DNA of 49,340 bases from Parapedobacter deserti (GCF_042646065.1 NZ_JBHRTA010000058.1:1-49340), one strand, 5' to 3'. Shown: positions 8,242-17,520, counted from the first letter of the stretch. Notes: generated by a model not told the origin, from the sequence alone. Numbers and translations: made by a program.

Positions 8242-10023
8242 TTAAAAATTGAGCCCGTCAACCCAACCAGGATTTTGATCGAGGTTGTTGTTAAGCGAGC
8301 GTTCGTTGATGGGGATCGGATAGAAGTAATCCCTTTGTTCGTTGAATCCTGCCAGCGCGATGTTGTTATGGTAGAACACATTACCTTTAGTACCTTCGGT
8401 GAGGATCATACCCCCATTATTGACCGGGGTACCGAGTTCAAACATTTCGACACCCACTTCGTCAGCCGGCTTATTGCCCTTGGTGTAGAGTACAAGGTTC
8501 GTTTTTCCGTCACCTGTCAGGTCATATTCACCTGGGCCAGGGAAGTAGATACCTAGCAGAGGCTGGTCGATGCAATATCCTGCCTTCCATCGTACCAGGT
8601 CGTCCAATCGGAAACCTTCCTGAACAAGTTCGATGGCTCTTTCGCGGCGGATTTCGAGGACCACCCCTTTGTTGGCAGCGGTCACATTGGTGTATCCCGT
8701 CTCGTTCGATAAGAGGTATGGGTCGGGGTTGGCGTTTGCCGTAGCTACATCGAGATTGGGCATTCCCACCCTGTCCCGGAGTAGTTTGATCGAAATATCT
8801 ATATCGGTTTGGGTCAATGTGCCTAATTCTGCTTTGGCTTCCGCATAGTTGAGCAGTACTTCGGCATAGCGAAAAATCGGAAGGTCGTTTGACGAGTAGC
8901 CTACACGGACATCATACCCGAGTGTTTCATCTTGCAAGAACTTGATTGGGTGATATCCGTTGACCGATGTCGAAAATTTATTCGGAAACGGCTTATTGTC
9001 CGATAAGGTGAATTTAGGGTTGCGGATGCTTTGAGACAAGCGGGGGTCGCGGTTTTGGACCTCGTCGATAAAGGTCATGGTTTGCCAACCGTCTTGATCG
9101 GTGAAGCGAGAACCGTCCTTCATCAAGTAAGTGTCGACAAACTTTTTGGTGTACGAGGGGCGCCCTTGCGCTGCAGACATGGTAAACGATGACGCATTGT
9201 GGTTGACACGAGGGCTGGAGCTGTAATCGTATGCCAAAATAAACTCGCCCGGGTCTGCATCGTCCTGGCTGAAGAGGGTGAAGTAAGATTTTTCCTCTCC
9301 ACCGGTTGTGTAGAGCCTATACCTGCCCCCATCGATCACCTCTTTAGCGGCAGCGGCTGCTAGTTCCAGGTATTTGTCGGCTTCATCACCGCCATGGTAT
9401 TTTCGAAAAGTGCCTTCATAGAGGCAAAAACGCGATTTGAGCGCCAATGCCGTCCATTTGTTGACGCGGAAAACACTGACTTCGCTGGGAAGGTTGGCAA
9501 TGGCATAATCGATATCTTCAACCATCTTGGTCATCACCAATTCACGCGGGTCGCGTGGCTTATAAAGCGCCTCGTCAGACGTGCCCAGCTCCGTATCATA
9601 CCAGGGCACATCGCCAAATCGTTTCACCTTGTTGAAATAGAACATGGCGCGAAAAAAGCGTGCCACGCCGGAATATTTGCTAATCGCCGCTTCGTCTTCG
9701 GCCTGGTCAACGCGAGCGAGAAAGGTGTTGATTCGCCGCAGGTCGCCCCAATCCCATCCACCGCCCGAGTTGGGCACCGTACGACGGTTTCCGCCGATAA
9801 TTATTTCTGAGAGCGTCATCTGTACAAGATGATCACTTTGCTGGCGGTCGTCCATATTTAACATGTTGTATAACGGATTGGTGAAGAACTCGAGGTCTTG
9901 CTCAGTTCTAAAGTAGCCGCTTTCAGGAATCTGACTCAGTGGTTGCTTGTCGAGCAGTTTTTCACAACTCGATAAAATTGCGGAAAGCACTGTAATCGAC
10001 AATATTGAAAGTATTTTATTCAT
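8242..10023 (-). CDS. SusD/RagB-like substrate-binding lipoprotein (locus A)
   Basis: 593-aa surface lipoprotein forming the lid of a SusCD outer-membrane transporter. The signal peptide ends in the lipobox AILSSC (C20), and the N-terminal EKLLDKQPLSQIPESGYF is the usual SusD opening. TPR-like helices with ARFFRAMFYFNKVKRFGDVPW and the C-terminal RRERAIELVQEGFRLDDLVRW block are classic RagB/SusD signatures. The start is 20 nt downstream of the susC stop, so the two are co-transcribed. Because the neighbours are a phosphodiesterase-fold lipoprotein, a phospholipase C and a nuclease instead of glycosidases, the ligand is probably a phosphorylated compound; this is inference. Confidence 0.95.
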   Translation of the reverse strand: MNKILSILSITVLSAILSSCEKLLDKQPLSQIPESGYFRTEQDLEFFTNPLYNMLNMDDRQQSDHLVQMTLSEIIIGGNRRTVPNSGGGWDWGDLRRINTFLARVDQAEDEAAISKYSGVARFFRAMFYFNKVKRFGDVPWYDTELGTSDEALYKPRDPRELVMTKMVEDIDYAIANLPSEVSVFRVNKWTALALKSRFCLYEGTFRKYHGGDEADKYLELAAAAAKEVIDGGRYRLYTTGGEEKSYFTLFSQDDADPGEFILAYDYSSSPRVNHNASSFTMSAAQGRPSYTKKFVDTYLMKDGSRFTDQDGWQTMTFIDEVQNRDPRLSQSIRNPKFTLSDNKPFPNKFSTSVNGYHPIKFLQDETLGYDVRVGYSSNDLPIFRYAEVLLNYAEAKAELGTLTQTDIDISIKLLRDRVGMPNLDVATANANPDPYLLSNETGYTNVTAANKGVVLEIRRERAIELVQEGFRLDDLVRWKAGYCIDQPLLGIYFPGPGEYDLTGDGKTNLVLYTKGNKPADEVGVEMFELGTPVNNGGMILTEGTKGNVFYHNNIALAGFNEQRDYFYPIPINERSLNNNLDQNPGWVDGLNF

Positions 10024-10043
10024 TGTTATCGTAATTTTTTTTA

Positions 10044-13000
10044 TTAAAAAGTGATATCTATGCCAAACGTAAATGTTTTAGACCAAGGGTAGTAGGCCTG
10101 ATCAGTTTTTCCTTGGTCGGACAACTGCCTGTTACGGTAGATATACGCTGTTTCGGGATCGAGGTATTTTGTGTTCTTTTTTAGTGGCGACCAATATGCT
10201 AGGTTCTCGCCTGAAAAGTAGAGCCGAAGCTGATCAATGCCAAACCTTTTTGAAAGGTTTACAGGCAACGTATAGCCGGCAGTCAAGTTCTTAAGGCGCA
10301 AATATGCTAGGTTTTGGAGGTAGTGATCATTGGTCTTGGCCAGGTAACCGCCGGTTGCCAGATAGGCTCTCGCTCTCGGGAAATAGGCATCGGGATTGTC
10401 TTCCGACCATACTTTGTCGATAAAGTTATAGGGCATAAAGGATCCGTAAGACGCTGAATAGTGCCCCCAGAAATCTCTGGTATTACCATGGAGATAGACA
10501 TGGTGGGTGCCAACACCTTGGAAAAAGGCGGTAGCGTCAAAACCCATCCAACGTATGCTCGCATTAATGCCGTAGGATAGTGACGGGAGTGAGTTGCCCA
10601 ATTTCGCAAGGTCACCCGGATCGTCTACGGTATTGGCACCAACTCCCCAAACGCCATCGCCGTTTAGATCGAGAAATTTGAGGTCTCCCGCCATCCAGCC
10701 GCCGGTTAACCGCGAAGATTGTAGACTCAAGTCCACCTCTTCGGCGTATTGTCTTGCCTCTTCATCGGTTTTGAAGAACCCGTCAGTCTTATAGCCCCAG
10801 ATTTCACCCCACTCCTGTCCAACATAATGATCTTTAGCAAATGATCTTTCGGGATTGTCATATTTGGTGACCACGGTTTTGTAATCGCTGAGGTTAAAAC
10901 CCAAGCCATATTGAAATGGTTTTCCAGCCAGGTTGAATTGATCTCTCCAGTTGACAGAAAACTCGAAGCCTTTGGTGCGCAGGTCGGCGGCGTTCATCTC
11001 GGGAGGGTTCGCCCCATAGACTGCAGGCAAAGCTACACCGACCGTAAGCATATCCTTCGTGTTTCGTATATAGAGATCGGTGGTCATGCTCAAACGGTTA
11101 TTCAGCATATTCAAATCGAGTCCCAGATCCCATTGCTCGGCAGTCTCCCAAGTGAGATCATCGGCCAGTGGGGCTCCCAGCGCGGCTTGTTTGGAAGGTG
11201 TGTTTCCACCGAACAGCTGATTCAAATTGCTGATCGACACCAATCGAATATAAGCATAATAGCTCGACACGTTTTGATTACCTAAGCTACCGAAAGAACC
11301 TCTCAATTTGAGGTTATCTATCAGATTACCGGCTCCACCATTCTTGAAAAATGGTTCTTCCGAGATCCTCCAACCTACTGATGCCGAAGGGAAAAATCCC
11401 CATCGGCTCTCCGGAGCAAAGCGAGAAGTGCCGTCATAGCGACCACTGAATTCAGCTAGATAGCGCCCCTTGTAGTCGTAGTTGGCTCGACCAAAAACCC
11501 CTAACAACGCCCACTCACTTTGGCCCCCGCCGACACTAGTGATAACGGCGCCATTGGCGTCGGTCCCCACAAGATTTAGGTCGTTTATATCGGACACGAC
11601 AAGGTTTTCGCCAACGGCCCGCACGTTTTTAGTGTGGTGAGTTTCGTAGTTGAACCCACCCACCGCAGTAAGATGGTGTGCTCCGTTAAAGGTATCTTCG
11701 TAGTTTGCATAAGCATTGAACGCTTTGTATCTATTCGTGCCGACAGTTTCAGTCAACCGGTTGATACCTGCTCCGGTGATGTACTCCTCAATAGGACTAT
11801 CGGGATATACACGGTATGACAGTGGGTTACCACGGGCAGTGCTGCGACGTTGGTAGAATCGATAGGTGAAGTCGCCCGTGATGGTCAGAGTTCTGATGGG
11901 GTTCATCACCAAACGTGTTGTGCTTGAGATATCGTTGTCAGAATCAATCGTGGGGTGCAGCCCATCTACCAACATGATTTGGCGACCATTTCCCACTTTA
12001 TACGTTCCTATCAACCCATCAGTATCGTAGATACCTGTTCCATCGGGATTGAAGAATGGGAAATTTGCGAGCGCGTGGTTGGCGGCATTGTGGATGAGGC
12101 CATCAATACCGTTTTGGTTGCTGTATTTGGAATCATATAGGGCGAGATTACTTGATAAGGTAGCCCACTTATTGATGTTGAAATCAACTTTGGAGCGCAT
12201 GTTGTAGCGGTTTAACACGTCAGGATGATGCCTCTGCATCCCTTGCTGGCGAAGATAGGAACCGGATACCAAGTATTTTACGTCATTTGAGCCACCGCTT
12301 AATGAGACACGATGTTGCTGGAAGGGGTTGTTGTTGCTAAAGAGGCCGTTCCACCAGTCCTGATTGGCGTAGTATATCCAACGATTTCTACCGTCGCGAA
12401 CGTCTTCAATGACCCACGGCCGATCGGGATGTTCAGTTTTATCGTCTACGCGTGCCCACAACTCTTCCATATCCTTATCGGTGTATTGGATATATTTGTT
12501 CCCCGAGTCGGCCTGCCAGAACTTGTTGACCAAAAACACCGACCAGTATCCGCGGTATTCGTAGTCTTTCGACGTGGTGGGTTCCTCCCAGCCCATACGC
12601 GAGCTGTAATTGACCGTGGCTTTTCCGTCTTGGCTACTTCCGCTTTTGGTTGTCACCAAAATAACACCGAAAGCCGCACGCGCGCCATAAACGGCTGCGG
12701 CGGAAGCGTCTTTGATGATGGAAATCGACTCGACGTCGGCCGGGTTGATGCGGTTCAGGTCACCTACAGCACCATCAATCAGCACCAACGGTTCCGTTTC
12801 GTTGATCGAGGTTATACCCCGTATATTGATGTCCGGCGTCGAGCCGGGTTTGCCCGCATTCGTGGTCACGTTGACACCAGGCACCATTCCCTGTAACATG
12901 CCGGTTACGGTGGGCGTGACTCGATCCGCGAGTTCTTTGCCGCTTACGACCGAGACAGCACCGGTCAGATTGACACGCTTTTGTGTGCCATAACCGACCA

Positions 13001-13643
13001 CCACGGCTTCTTCGAGTTCTTTAACATCTTCCTGCAGATAAATAACCAGATCGGTTTGCGAATCAGATATCGGCTCTGTTTTGTTGATGTAGCCTACGAT
13101 CCGTACATCCAGCGCAGTTTCCCCCTGAGGAATGGACAGTCTGAATGACCCGTCTTCATCGGTTATGACACCCCGGTTTGATCCCTCTACGGAGATGGTT
13201 GCGCCGACAATGGGCTGTTCTTGGATATCGAGCACTTTTCCGGAAACGGTCCTGTTCTGGCCCGAACTTTTTGGTAATATCACGATATTTTCGCCAACAT
13301 GTGTAAACGTTAAATTTGTTCCAGCAATCAGGTTGGTCAGCACGGAATCAAGATCCTTTTGTAAGATCTCTTGCTTCTCTATGCTATAGGGTGCTGTTAA
13401 ATCGGGGTTGTAAACAAATTTTTGACCGGATACACTTTCTATTTGCTTAAGCGCTTGCGTCAACGATCCTTCTTTTAGGCTTAGGGTAATTTTGTCAGCT
13501 TCCTTTTGTAAGTCTTCACTACTGGCCTGGGCATTCCATACATTCACCAGAAGTACCAACAGCGTAGCGATAACGATAAGATTTCGCTTTTTGAAACATG
13601 CCCTGCAGCAGTATGTAAGTGTTAAGTAACTATTTTTTTTCAT
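10044..13643 (-). CDS. SusC-like TonB-dependent transporter with STN signalling domain (locus A)
   Basis: 1199-aa outer-membrane transporter. In order: signal/membrane segment (about 20-40), STN secretin/TonB short N-terminal domain (about 48-125), carboxypeptidase-regulatory-like domain (about 130-210), plug starting near EEAVVVGYGTQKRVNLTGAV, and a barrel ending in Phe (FGIDITF), the usual beta-barrel assembly signal. The STN domain normally contacts a FecR anti-sigma factor, which fits the fecR gene 110 nt upstream. It pairs with the susD gene 20 nt downstream. The leader contains a hairpin but no clear housekeeping -7 box, in keeping with ECF-dependent expression. Confidence 0.96.
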   Translation of the reverse strand: MKKNSYLTLTYCCRACFKKRNLIVIATLLVLLVNVWNAQASSEDLQKEADKITLSLKEGSLTQALKQIESVSGQKFVYNPDLTAPYSIEKQEILQKDLDSVLTNLIAGTNLTFTHVGENIVILPKSSGQNRTVSGKVLDIQEQPIVGATISVEGSNRGVITDEDGSFRLSIPQGETALDVRIVGYINKTEPISDSQTDLVIYLQEDVKELEEAVVVGYGTQKRVNLTGAVSVVSGKELADRVTPTVTGMLQGMVPGVNVTTNAGKPGSTPDINIRGITSINETEPLVLIDGAVGDLNRINPADVESISIIKDASAAAVYGARAAFGVILVTTKSGSSQDGKATVNYSSRMGWEEPTTSKDYEYRGYWSVFLVNKFWQADSGNKYIQYTDKDMEELWARVDDKTEHPDRPWVIEDVRDGRNRWIYYANQDWWNGLFSNNNPFQQHRVSLSGGSNDVKYLVSGSYLRQQGMQRHHPDVLNRYNMRSKVDFNINKWATLSSNLALYDSKYSNQNGIDGLIHNAANHALANFPFFNPDGTGIYDTDGLIGTYKVGNGRQIMLVDGLHPTIDSDNDISSTTRLVMNPIRTLTITGDFTYRFYQRRSTARGNPLSYRVYPDSPIEEYITGAGINRLTETVGTNRYKAFNAYANYEDTFNGAHHLTAVGGFNYETHHTKNVRAVGENLVVSDINDLNLVGTDANGAVITSVGGGQSEWALLGVFGRANYDYKGRYLAEFSGRYDGTSRFAPESRWGFFPSASVGWRISEEPFFKNGGAGNLIDNLKLRGSFGSLGNQNVSSYYAYIRLVSISNLNQLFGGNTPSKQAALGAPLADDLTWETAEQWDLGLDLNMLNNRLSMTTDLYIRNTKDMLTVGVALPAVYGANPPEMNAADLRTKGFEFSVNWRDQFNLAGKPFQYGLGFNLSDYKTVVTKYDNPERSFAKDHYVGQEWGEIWGYKTDGFFKTDEEARQYAEEVDLSLQSSRLTGGWMAGDLKFLDLNGDGVWGVGANTVDDPGDLAKLGNSLPSLSYGINASIRWMGFDATAFFQGVGTHHVYLHGNTRDFWGHYSASYGSFMPYNFIDKVWSEDNPDAYFPRARAYLATGGYLAKTNDHYLQNLAYLRLKNLTAGYTLPVNLSKRFGIDQLRLYFSGENLAYWSPLKKNTKYLDPETAYIYRNRQLSDQGKTDQAYYPWSKTFTFGIDITF

Positions 13644-13716
13644 TAAATTTGAAGTAAATTGATGATTCTTGCGGGTTATTGATTGTCTTTCTCAATTGAC
13701 AGTGATGAAAGATATT

Positions 13717-13741
13717 GGAGCCGGATATCCGTTCTGGCTCC
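13717..13741 (-). terminator. Hairpin between fecR and susC (locus A)
   Basis: Stem GGAGCC (13717-13722) with GGCTCC (13736-13741), with GGATATCC inside the loop. It lies 12 nt after the fecR stop and 73 nt before the susC start. No T-run follows, so it may be an attenuator or processing site separating sigma/anti-sigma expression from the much more abundant SusC message. A comparable hairpin sits at the same place in locus B. Confidence 0.4.
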
Positions 13742-13753
13742 ATATTTTGATGA

Positions 13754-14809
13754 TTATTTTTCCATAGGCCTATTATCTACATTATTGTTTTTCCTGTTTT
13801 TTTCGCGTATCCATATGATGTTTGTCCCGTCATTGAATATTGATTCGGTATCGGTAACGAGTCCCAGCATATGGAGTATTTGCTGAAGGGGTTCATCCTT
13901 GCTGAACCGAGCCGAAATTGGGTAGTTTTTAATTTTACTATTGTCAAATTGTATCTGGACATTGTACCGACGCTCAAGAATGCGGGCGACCTCCTCGAAG
14001 GTTTCCATATCGAAAACGAGTTCACCACTCTTCCAAAGGCTTGTACTGTGCGACTCTACCGGCTGACTGGTAAACCTGCCAGTGGACTTCTGATAGGATA
14101 GTTGTTGATCCTTTTCCAACTCTCCGATTACACCGGCTGAATCGGATACAGACACTTTTCCCGAAGATACTGTGATTTCAACGTCAGACTGTTCAGCGTA
14201 CGCCCTGATAGTAAAGGACGTCCCCAGCACCCGGGTGGTCAACGATCCGGCATGAACGATAAAAGGTTTGGATACATCTCTCTTTACATCAAAAAAAGCC
14301 TCCCCGTTTAGAAAAATTTCACGGGTTTTCCCGGAAAAATTGTCGGCATATTGAATCTGGCTTTCCGAATGGAGCCATATGGTACTTCCATCGGGAAGTA
14401 GCACTTCTTTGAGTTCACCGTTATTCTCCACATTTACGAAGGCTGTTGAGCGCTGCTGAGATAGCGTGGCTATCCCGATATAGCCAAACCAGCTCAGGGC
14501 GACGAGCAATGAAGCTGCTGCTACACGGACAATGGGCGCTTTCTTCCACCAACGAGGGGTCGGGAGGGAGTAGTTATTTGCTTGAGAGGCTTCTTCTCTA
14601 ATCCGCCCAAAAACCATCGCTTTGCCTCGTGCTAAACGCTCGGGATCTGAGGCAGGTTGACTTTCAGCCCACGCCCGTTTAACCTGCTCGTATAGTCGTT
14701 GATTTGCTTCGGAGCTATTTATCCATGAGGCCAATACAATATCCTCGTCCGTCGTGCTCTCATTAGAAAGGTGCTTCGCAATAAGTTCCAGAATTTCACT
14801 GCCCCCCAT
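13754..14809 (-). CDS. FecR-family anti-sigma factor (locus A)
   Basis: 351-aa inner-membrane regulator. The cytoplasmic N-terminus (about 1-90) has the helical region with LASWINSSEANQRLYEQVK that binds sigma. One transmembrane segment lies at about 92-116. The periplasmic FecR domain follows (LLPDGSTIWLHSESQIQYAD, FLNGEAFFDVKRD, FIVHAG, VLGTSFTIRAY), then a C-terminal DUF4974-type domain with FDMETFEEVARILERRYNVQ. It is 116 nt downstream of the ECF sigma gene and upstream of the STN-bearing susC, the standard trans-envelope signalling arrangement. It should hold its sigma inactive until SusC binds substrate. Length is normal. Confidence 0.95.
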   Translation of the reverse strand: MGGSEILELIAKHLSNESTTDEDIVLASWINSSEANQRLYEQVKRAWAESQPASDPERLARGKAMVFGRIREEASQANNYSLPTPRWWKKAPIVRVAAASLLVALSWFGYIGIATLSQQRSTAFVNVENNGELKEVLLPDGSTIWLHSESQIQYADNFSGKTREIFLNGEAFFDVKRDVSKPFIVHAGSLTTRVLGTSFTIRAYAEQSDVEITVSSGKVSVSDSAGVIGELEKDQQLSYQKSTGRFTSQPVESHSTSLWKSGELVFDMETFEEVARILERRYNVQIQFDNSKIKNYPISARFSKDEPLQQILHMLGLVTDTESIFNDGTNIIWIREKNRKNNNVDNRPMEK

Positions 14810-14925
14810 TTAATTCGCTTTTATCAGTAAGATCCTTTTTTGGATATTTCTTCCCGACCTAGTCGATTAACAAATTATTAAGAATGGAACAACTTTATGA
14901 GATGAAAATTTGTAATGCGGCTTGT

Positions 14926-15486
14926 TTAGGATATGTTGTTCAGCAGCGAACTTATACGGGGGCGCAGGTATTTAATAGCGAGACTTATTTGATTGTGTAC
15001 TGTTTTCTCCGAAATATGCAATAACGTTGCAATCTCTTTATAAGACAAAGATTCGAACCGATTGAGTTCAAAAATAACACGCCGTTTTTCGGGGAGTGTT
15101 TGAATCAGGTTCTTAATGTCGCAATTAAACTCCTGTAGTGTGAGTTGTGTCAAGGCGTTCTGTGGATCAACTACATCAGACGTCATGGTATCCAAAGGAA
15201 CTGACCTCGATGAGGATAGATTTTTCTTTTTTTTTAAAGCTTTGTTTTTGACGGCTGTATATATGTACGATTTAAAATTGGTATGGATTTCCAGCGTCAT
15301 GCGTTTAGTCCATATGGTATAGAACACATCGGCCACAAGCTCCTCTGAAGTAGCCATATCTGCGATAAACACATTACAAAAACTACATAATGGAACAAAG
15401 TAATGGTCCATTAATTTAGATAGAGCCTGCTCATCCCCTTTGCGGAGTCGTGATAGTAATTCGTTTTCTAGGACGTTATCCTGCAT
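14926..15486 (-). CDS. ECF RNA polymerase sigma factor, FecI/SigZ-like (locus A)
   Basis: 186-aa sigma-70-family protein. Region 2 (about 22-65) contains ATSEELVADVFYTIWTKR. Region 4 (about 125-180) has TLPEKRRVIFELNRFESLS and the helix-turn-helix YKEIATLLHISEKTVHNQIS. It is the first gene of locus A, followed by its presumed anti-sigma factor and a SusCD pair, so it most likely drives that locus. It is head-to-head with a second ECF sigma gene 319 nt away. The two share only family-level similarity, so they are unlikely to be a recent duplication. Confidence 0.95.
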   Translation of the reverse strand: MQDNVLENELLSRLRKGDEQALSKLMDHYFVPLCSFCNVFIADMATSEELVADVFYTIWTKRMTLEIHTNFKSYIYTAVKNKALKKKKNLSSSRSVPLDTMTSDVVDPQNALTQLTLQEFNCDIKNLIQTLPEKRRVIFELNRFESLSYKEIATLLHISEKTVHNQISLAIKYLRPRISSLLNNIS

Positions 15487-15529
15487 ATCATTTCTGCACT
15501 TTGGTTTGACGCCAAGGATGAAGTTTTTG

Positions 15530-15537
15530 CAAAATTA
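15530..15537 (-). promoter_or_regulatory. Possible -7 box (TAATTTTG) for locus A sigma gene
   Basis: Matches the Bacteroidota TAnnTTTG -7 consensus about 44 nt upstream of the start codon. A TTG at the proper -33 distance is not obvious, so this is a weak call. Confidence 0.25.
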
Positions 15538-15757
15538 GTTTATTAGGGGGTTGTATAGGTTTCCATTCAATTACTGTTATATTATCTTTCGATTAAACAA
15601 TAGCTCCGCTTGTCGCCCCAATTTCCTATAGCAGAAATGACAGGAATTAGCGACTCGGCTGATCTCAGCAATCCACACAAAAAGTCGTAAACGAAGTATT
15701 GTAATAGTTTGGTAAGTTGGACATTTTGCCAAACAACTAGGATTCTAGAGAATTAAT

Positions 15758-15786
15758 TTTGGCGTAACATGCAGTACCTATCTTTG
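15758..15786 (+). promoter_or_regulatory. Bacteroidota-type promoter for locus B sigma gene
   Basis: TTTG at 15758-15761 and TATCTTTG at 15779-15786 are separated by 17 nt and match the -33 TTG and -7 TAnnTTTG pattern. Transcription would start a few bases before the ATG at 15806, giving a very short leader. This fits housekeeping-sigma expression of the regulator gene. Confidence 0.45.
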
Positions 15787-15805
15787 CTGCCACAAAAATG
15801 CATAC

Positions 15806-16393
15806 ATGGCGGATTTGGTAGTGCTAGCCGAAAACATTCGAGACGATAACCCAAAGGCTTTCGACCGTCTGGTAGATACCTATTGGGAGGATCTCTACCG
15901 CCAGGCATACGTACGTCTGCGCGATCAGGCTGAGGCAGAGGATCTCGTTCAGGACCTCTTTGCCGAACTATGGGAACGTCGAAATACAGTGACCATCACT
16001 ACGTCTTGGTCGGCTTACCTCCGGTCAGCGCTAAAATACAAGGTGATCAAACGTGCCGCGCTGCGCCAATTACACCAAAGTAGCATGGAACACCTTGTTT
16101 TGCACATGGAGCAATTTGAAGACAAAATATTGGATCTCCTCTCTGCCGGAGAAGTACATCAAACGCTTGATGCGGCCGTAGCCCGCTTGCCCGAGAACAT
16201 GCGTAAAATTTTTCTTATGCGTGCTTCGCATCTAACGGTCGCTCAGGTTGCCGAAGCACTCGGTCTATCCGAGCAAACCGTCAAAAACAACAACTCCGAA
16301 GCTTTGCGGCGTCTTCGCCGTGTCATTGCCGAACAGCATCCGCACATTCCGCCTTCTTTTTATGCGGCGCTGACGCTGTTTATATTAAATTAA
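15806..16393 (+). CDS. ECF RNA polymerase sigma factor, FecI-like (locus B)
   Basis: 195-aa sigma factor. Region 2 (about 19-60) contains LVDTYWEDLYRQAYVRLRDQ and EAEDLVQDLFAELWERR. Region 4 (about 125-180) has ARLPENMRKIFLMRASHLTV with the helix-turn-helix VAQVAEALGLSEQTVKNNNS. It heads a plus-strand operon with fecR (73 nt downstream), susC, susD and a phosphatase gene. By the usual logic it is released from FecR when its SusC binds ligand and then activates susC transcription. The chosen ATG follows a good promoter; another ATG at 15798 is out of frame. Confidence 0.95.
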   Translation: MADLVVLAENIRDDNPKAFDRLVDTYWEDLYRQAYVRLRDQAEAEDLVQDLFAELWERRNTVTITTSWSAYLRSALKYKVIKRAALRQLHQSSMEHLVLHMEQFEDKILDLLSAGEVHQTLDAAVARLPENMRKIFLMRASHLTVAQVAEALGLSEQTVKNNNSEALRRLRRVIAEQHPHIPPSFYAALTLFILN

Positions 16394-16466
16394 CAATTTC
16401 ACAATATTTTATTGAAGTACCATTGCCTGTGTTTCCGCACTACTATAGTAGAACAACACGATAAAA

Positions 16467-17441
16467 GTGAAGATCAGGAAACTACAGGATTTACTTAAAA
16501 AATACGACGCGGGTACCGCCAGCGAGGCTGAACGTTATATCGTAGACGAGTGGTACGAAACCTTTGATCAGCCGCCAGTCGTGCCAGGCCTCCAAGACGA
16601 ACACAGTAAAAGAGCCATCCGGGCGCGGATTTGGCAACATCATCCACAGCGAAGGATACATACACCTTGGTATCTGCACCCCCTATTGAAAGTGGCGGCG
16701 AGTATGATCGTTGTAGTGAGTGTGGGACTTTTGTGCTATCAAAGCCAAATAGGTCAAAGCTTGCTTTCTTGGAAAAACGACACGCAACAACATGGCGCTC
16801 CACGGCAGATCACGACGGGCGTCAGAAATCTGAAGCGCATACTGCTGCCCGACAGCTCTGCTGTATACCTTAATGCAAATTCGGTATTGGAAATCTCACC
16901 TGCTTATAACAAAGATAACAGAGCTATACAGTTGACAGGAGAAGCATTCTTTGAGGTCAAAAGCGACACCTCGCGGCCCTTTATTGTAAACACACAACGG
17001 CTGTCCATACGTGTATTGGGAACGTCTTTTAACATCCAGTCTTATGAAGATCTGGAACAGATTAAGGTCGCTGTGCGCACTGGTAGCGTAGCGGTAAGGC
17101 ACGATACAACCGCATCGCTAGCGAAATTAACCGCAAATGAGGAGCTGACGTATCATAAAAATGAGGGTAAATTCCAGATTGGGCAGGCATCACTGACGCA
17201 TGTGATGGCCTGGCGTGAAGGGCGGCTGATCTATCATCAATCCAGCTTCAAAGATGTCGTCCGGGGATTTCAGAATCTTTACGGTATAAAGCTCAACACA
17301 CAAGATCCGGAAGTCGCTTCGCATTTGTACACACTCACACTAAAGCCTACGATGAACAAAACCGAAGCCATATCGCTCATGTGCACCATCTTAAATAAAA
17401 AATACAAAGAGGAGGAAGACGGAACAATAGCCATTTATTAA
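16467..17441 (+). CDS. FecR-family anti-sigma factor (locus B), GTG start
   Basis: 324-aa inner-membrane anti-sigma regulator. The first codon is GTG (16467-16469). The N-terminal cytoplasmic helices (about 1-65) are followed by one transmembrane segment (about 73-92). The periplasmic FecR domain shows RILLPDSSAVYLNANSVLEI, LTGEAFFEVKSDTSRPFIVN and VLGTSFNIQSY, then a C-terminal DUF4974-type segment with YHQSSFKDVVRGFQNLYGIK. It lies between the ECF sigma gene and an STN-bearing susC, so it is the presumed partner of both. It is slightly shorter than the locus A FecR but complete. Confidence 0.94.
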   Translation: MKIRKLQDLLKKYDAGTASEAERYIVDEWYETFDQPPVVPGLQDEHSKRAIRARIWQHHPQRRIHTPWYLHPLLKVAASMIVVVSVGLLCYQSQIGQSLLSWKNDTQQHGAPRQITTGVRNLKRILLPDSSAVYLNANSVLEISPAYNKDNRAIQLTGEAFFEVKSDTSRPFIVNTQRLSIRVLGTSFNIQSYEDLEQIKVAVRTGSVAVRHDTTASLAKLTANEELTYHKNEGKFQIGQASLTHVMAWREGRLIYHQSSFKDVVRGFQNLYGIKLNTQDPEVASHLYTLTLKPTMNKTEAISLMCTILNKKYKEEEDGTIAIY

Positions 17442-17479
17442 CACAAACAGGCGCTGCAAAGTGCGGCACCTGTATAATG

Positions 17480-17520
17480 GATGGGCTGTAGCAAAGTTTG
17501 GTCGCTGCACTACAGCCATC
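17480..17520 (+). terminator. Hairpin between fecR and susC (locus B)
   Basis: Stem GGCTGTAG (17484-17491) with CTACAGCC (17510-17517), extended by GAT/ATC around a single bulged G. It starts about 40 nt after the fecR stop and has no T-run behind it. Its place mirrors the fecR-susC hairpin of locus A, suggesting transcript separation or attenuation before the highly expressed susCD part. Confidence 0.45.

Larger units (their letters stand above)
15487..15805. other. Divergent promoter region between two ECF sigma genes
   Basis: 319 nt without a gene, containing the starts of both divergent transcripts. A TAATTTTG box (minus strand, 15530-15537) is a possible -7 element for the locus A sigma, and TATCTTTG (15779-15786) is a better one for the locus B sigma. 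No long palindrome or tandem repeat stands out in between. Confidence 0.5.

Noticed and set aside
12312..12896. 194-residue plus-strand open frame inside locus A susC
   Set aside because: It is antisense to a strongly supported SusC plug region, with no recognisable motifs; a shadow of the coding strand.
8242..13643. Classical polysaccharide utilisation locus
   Set aside because: No glycosidase, lyase or carbohydrate esterase accompanies this SusCD pair; its neighbours are phosphoester-cleaving enzymes.
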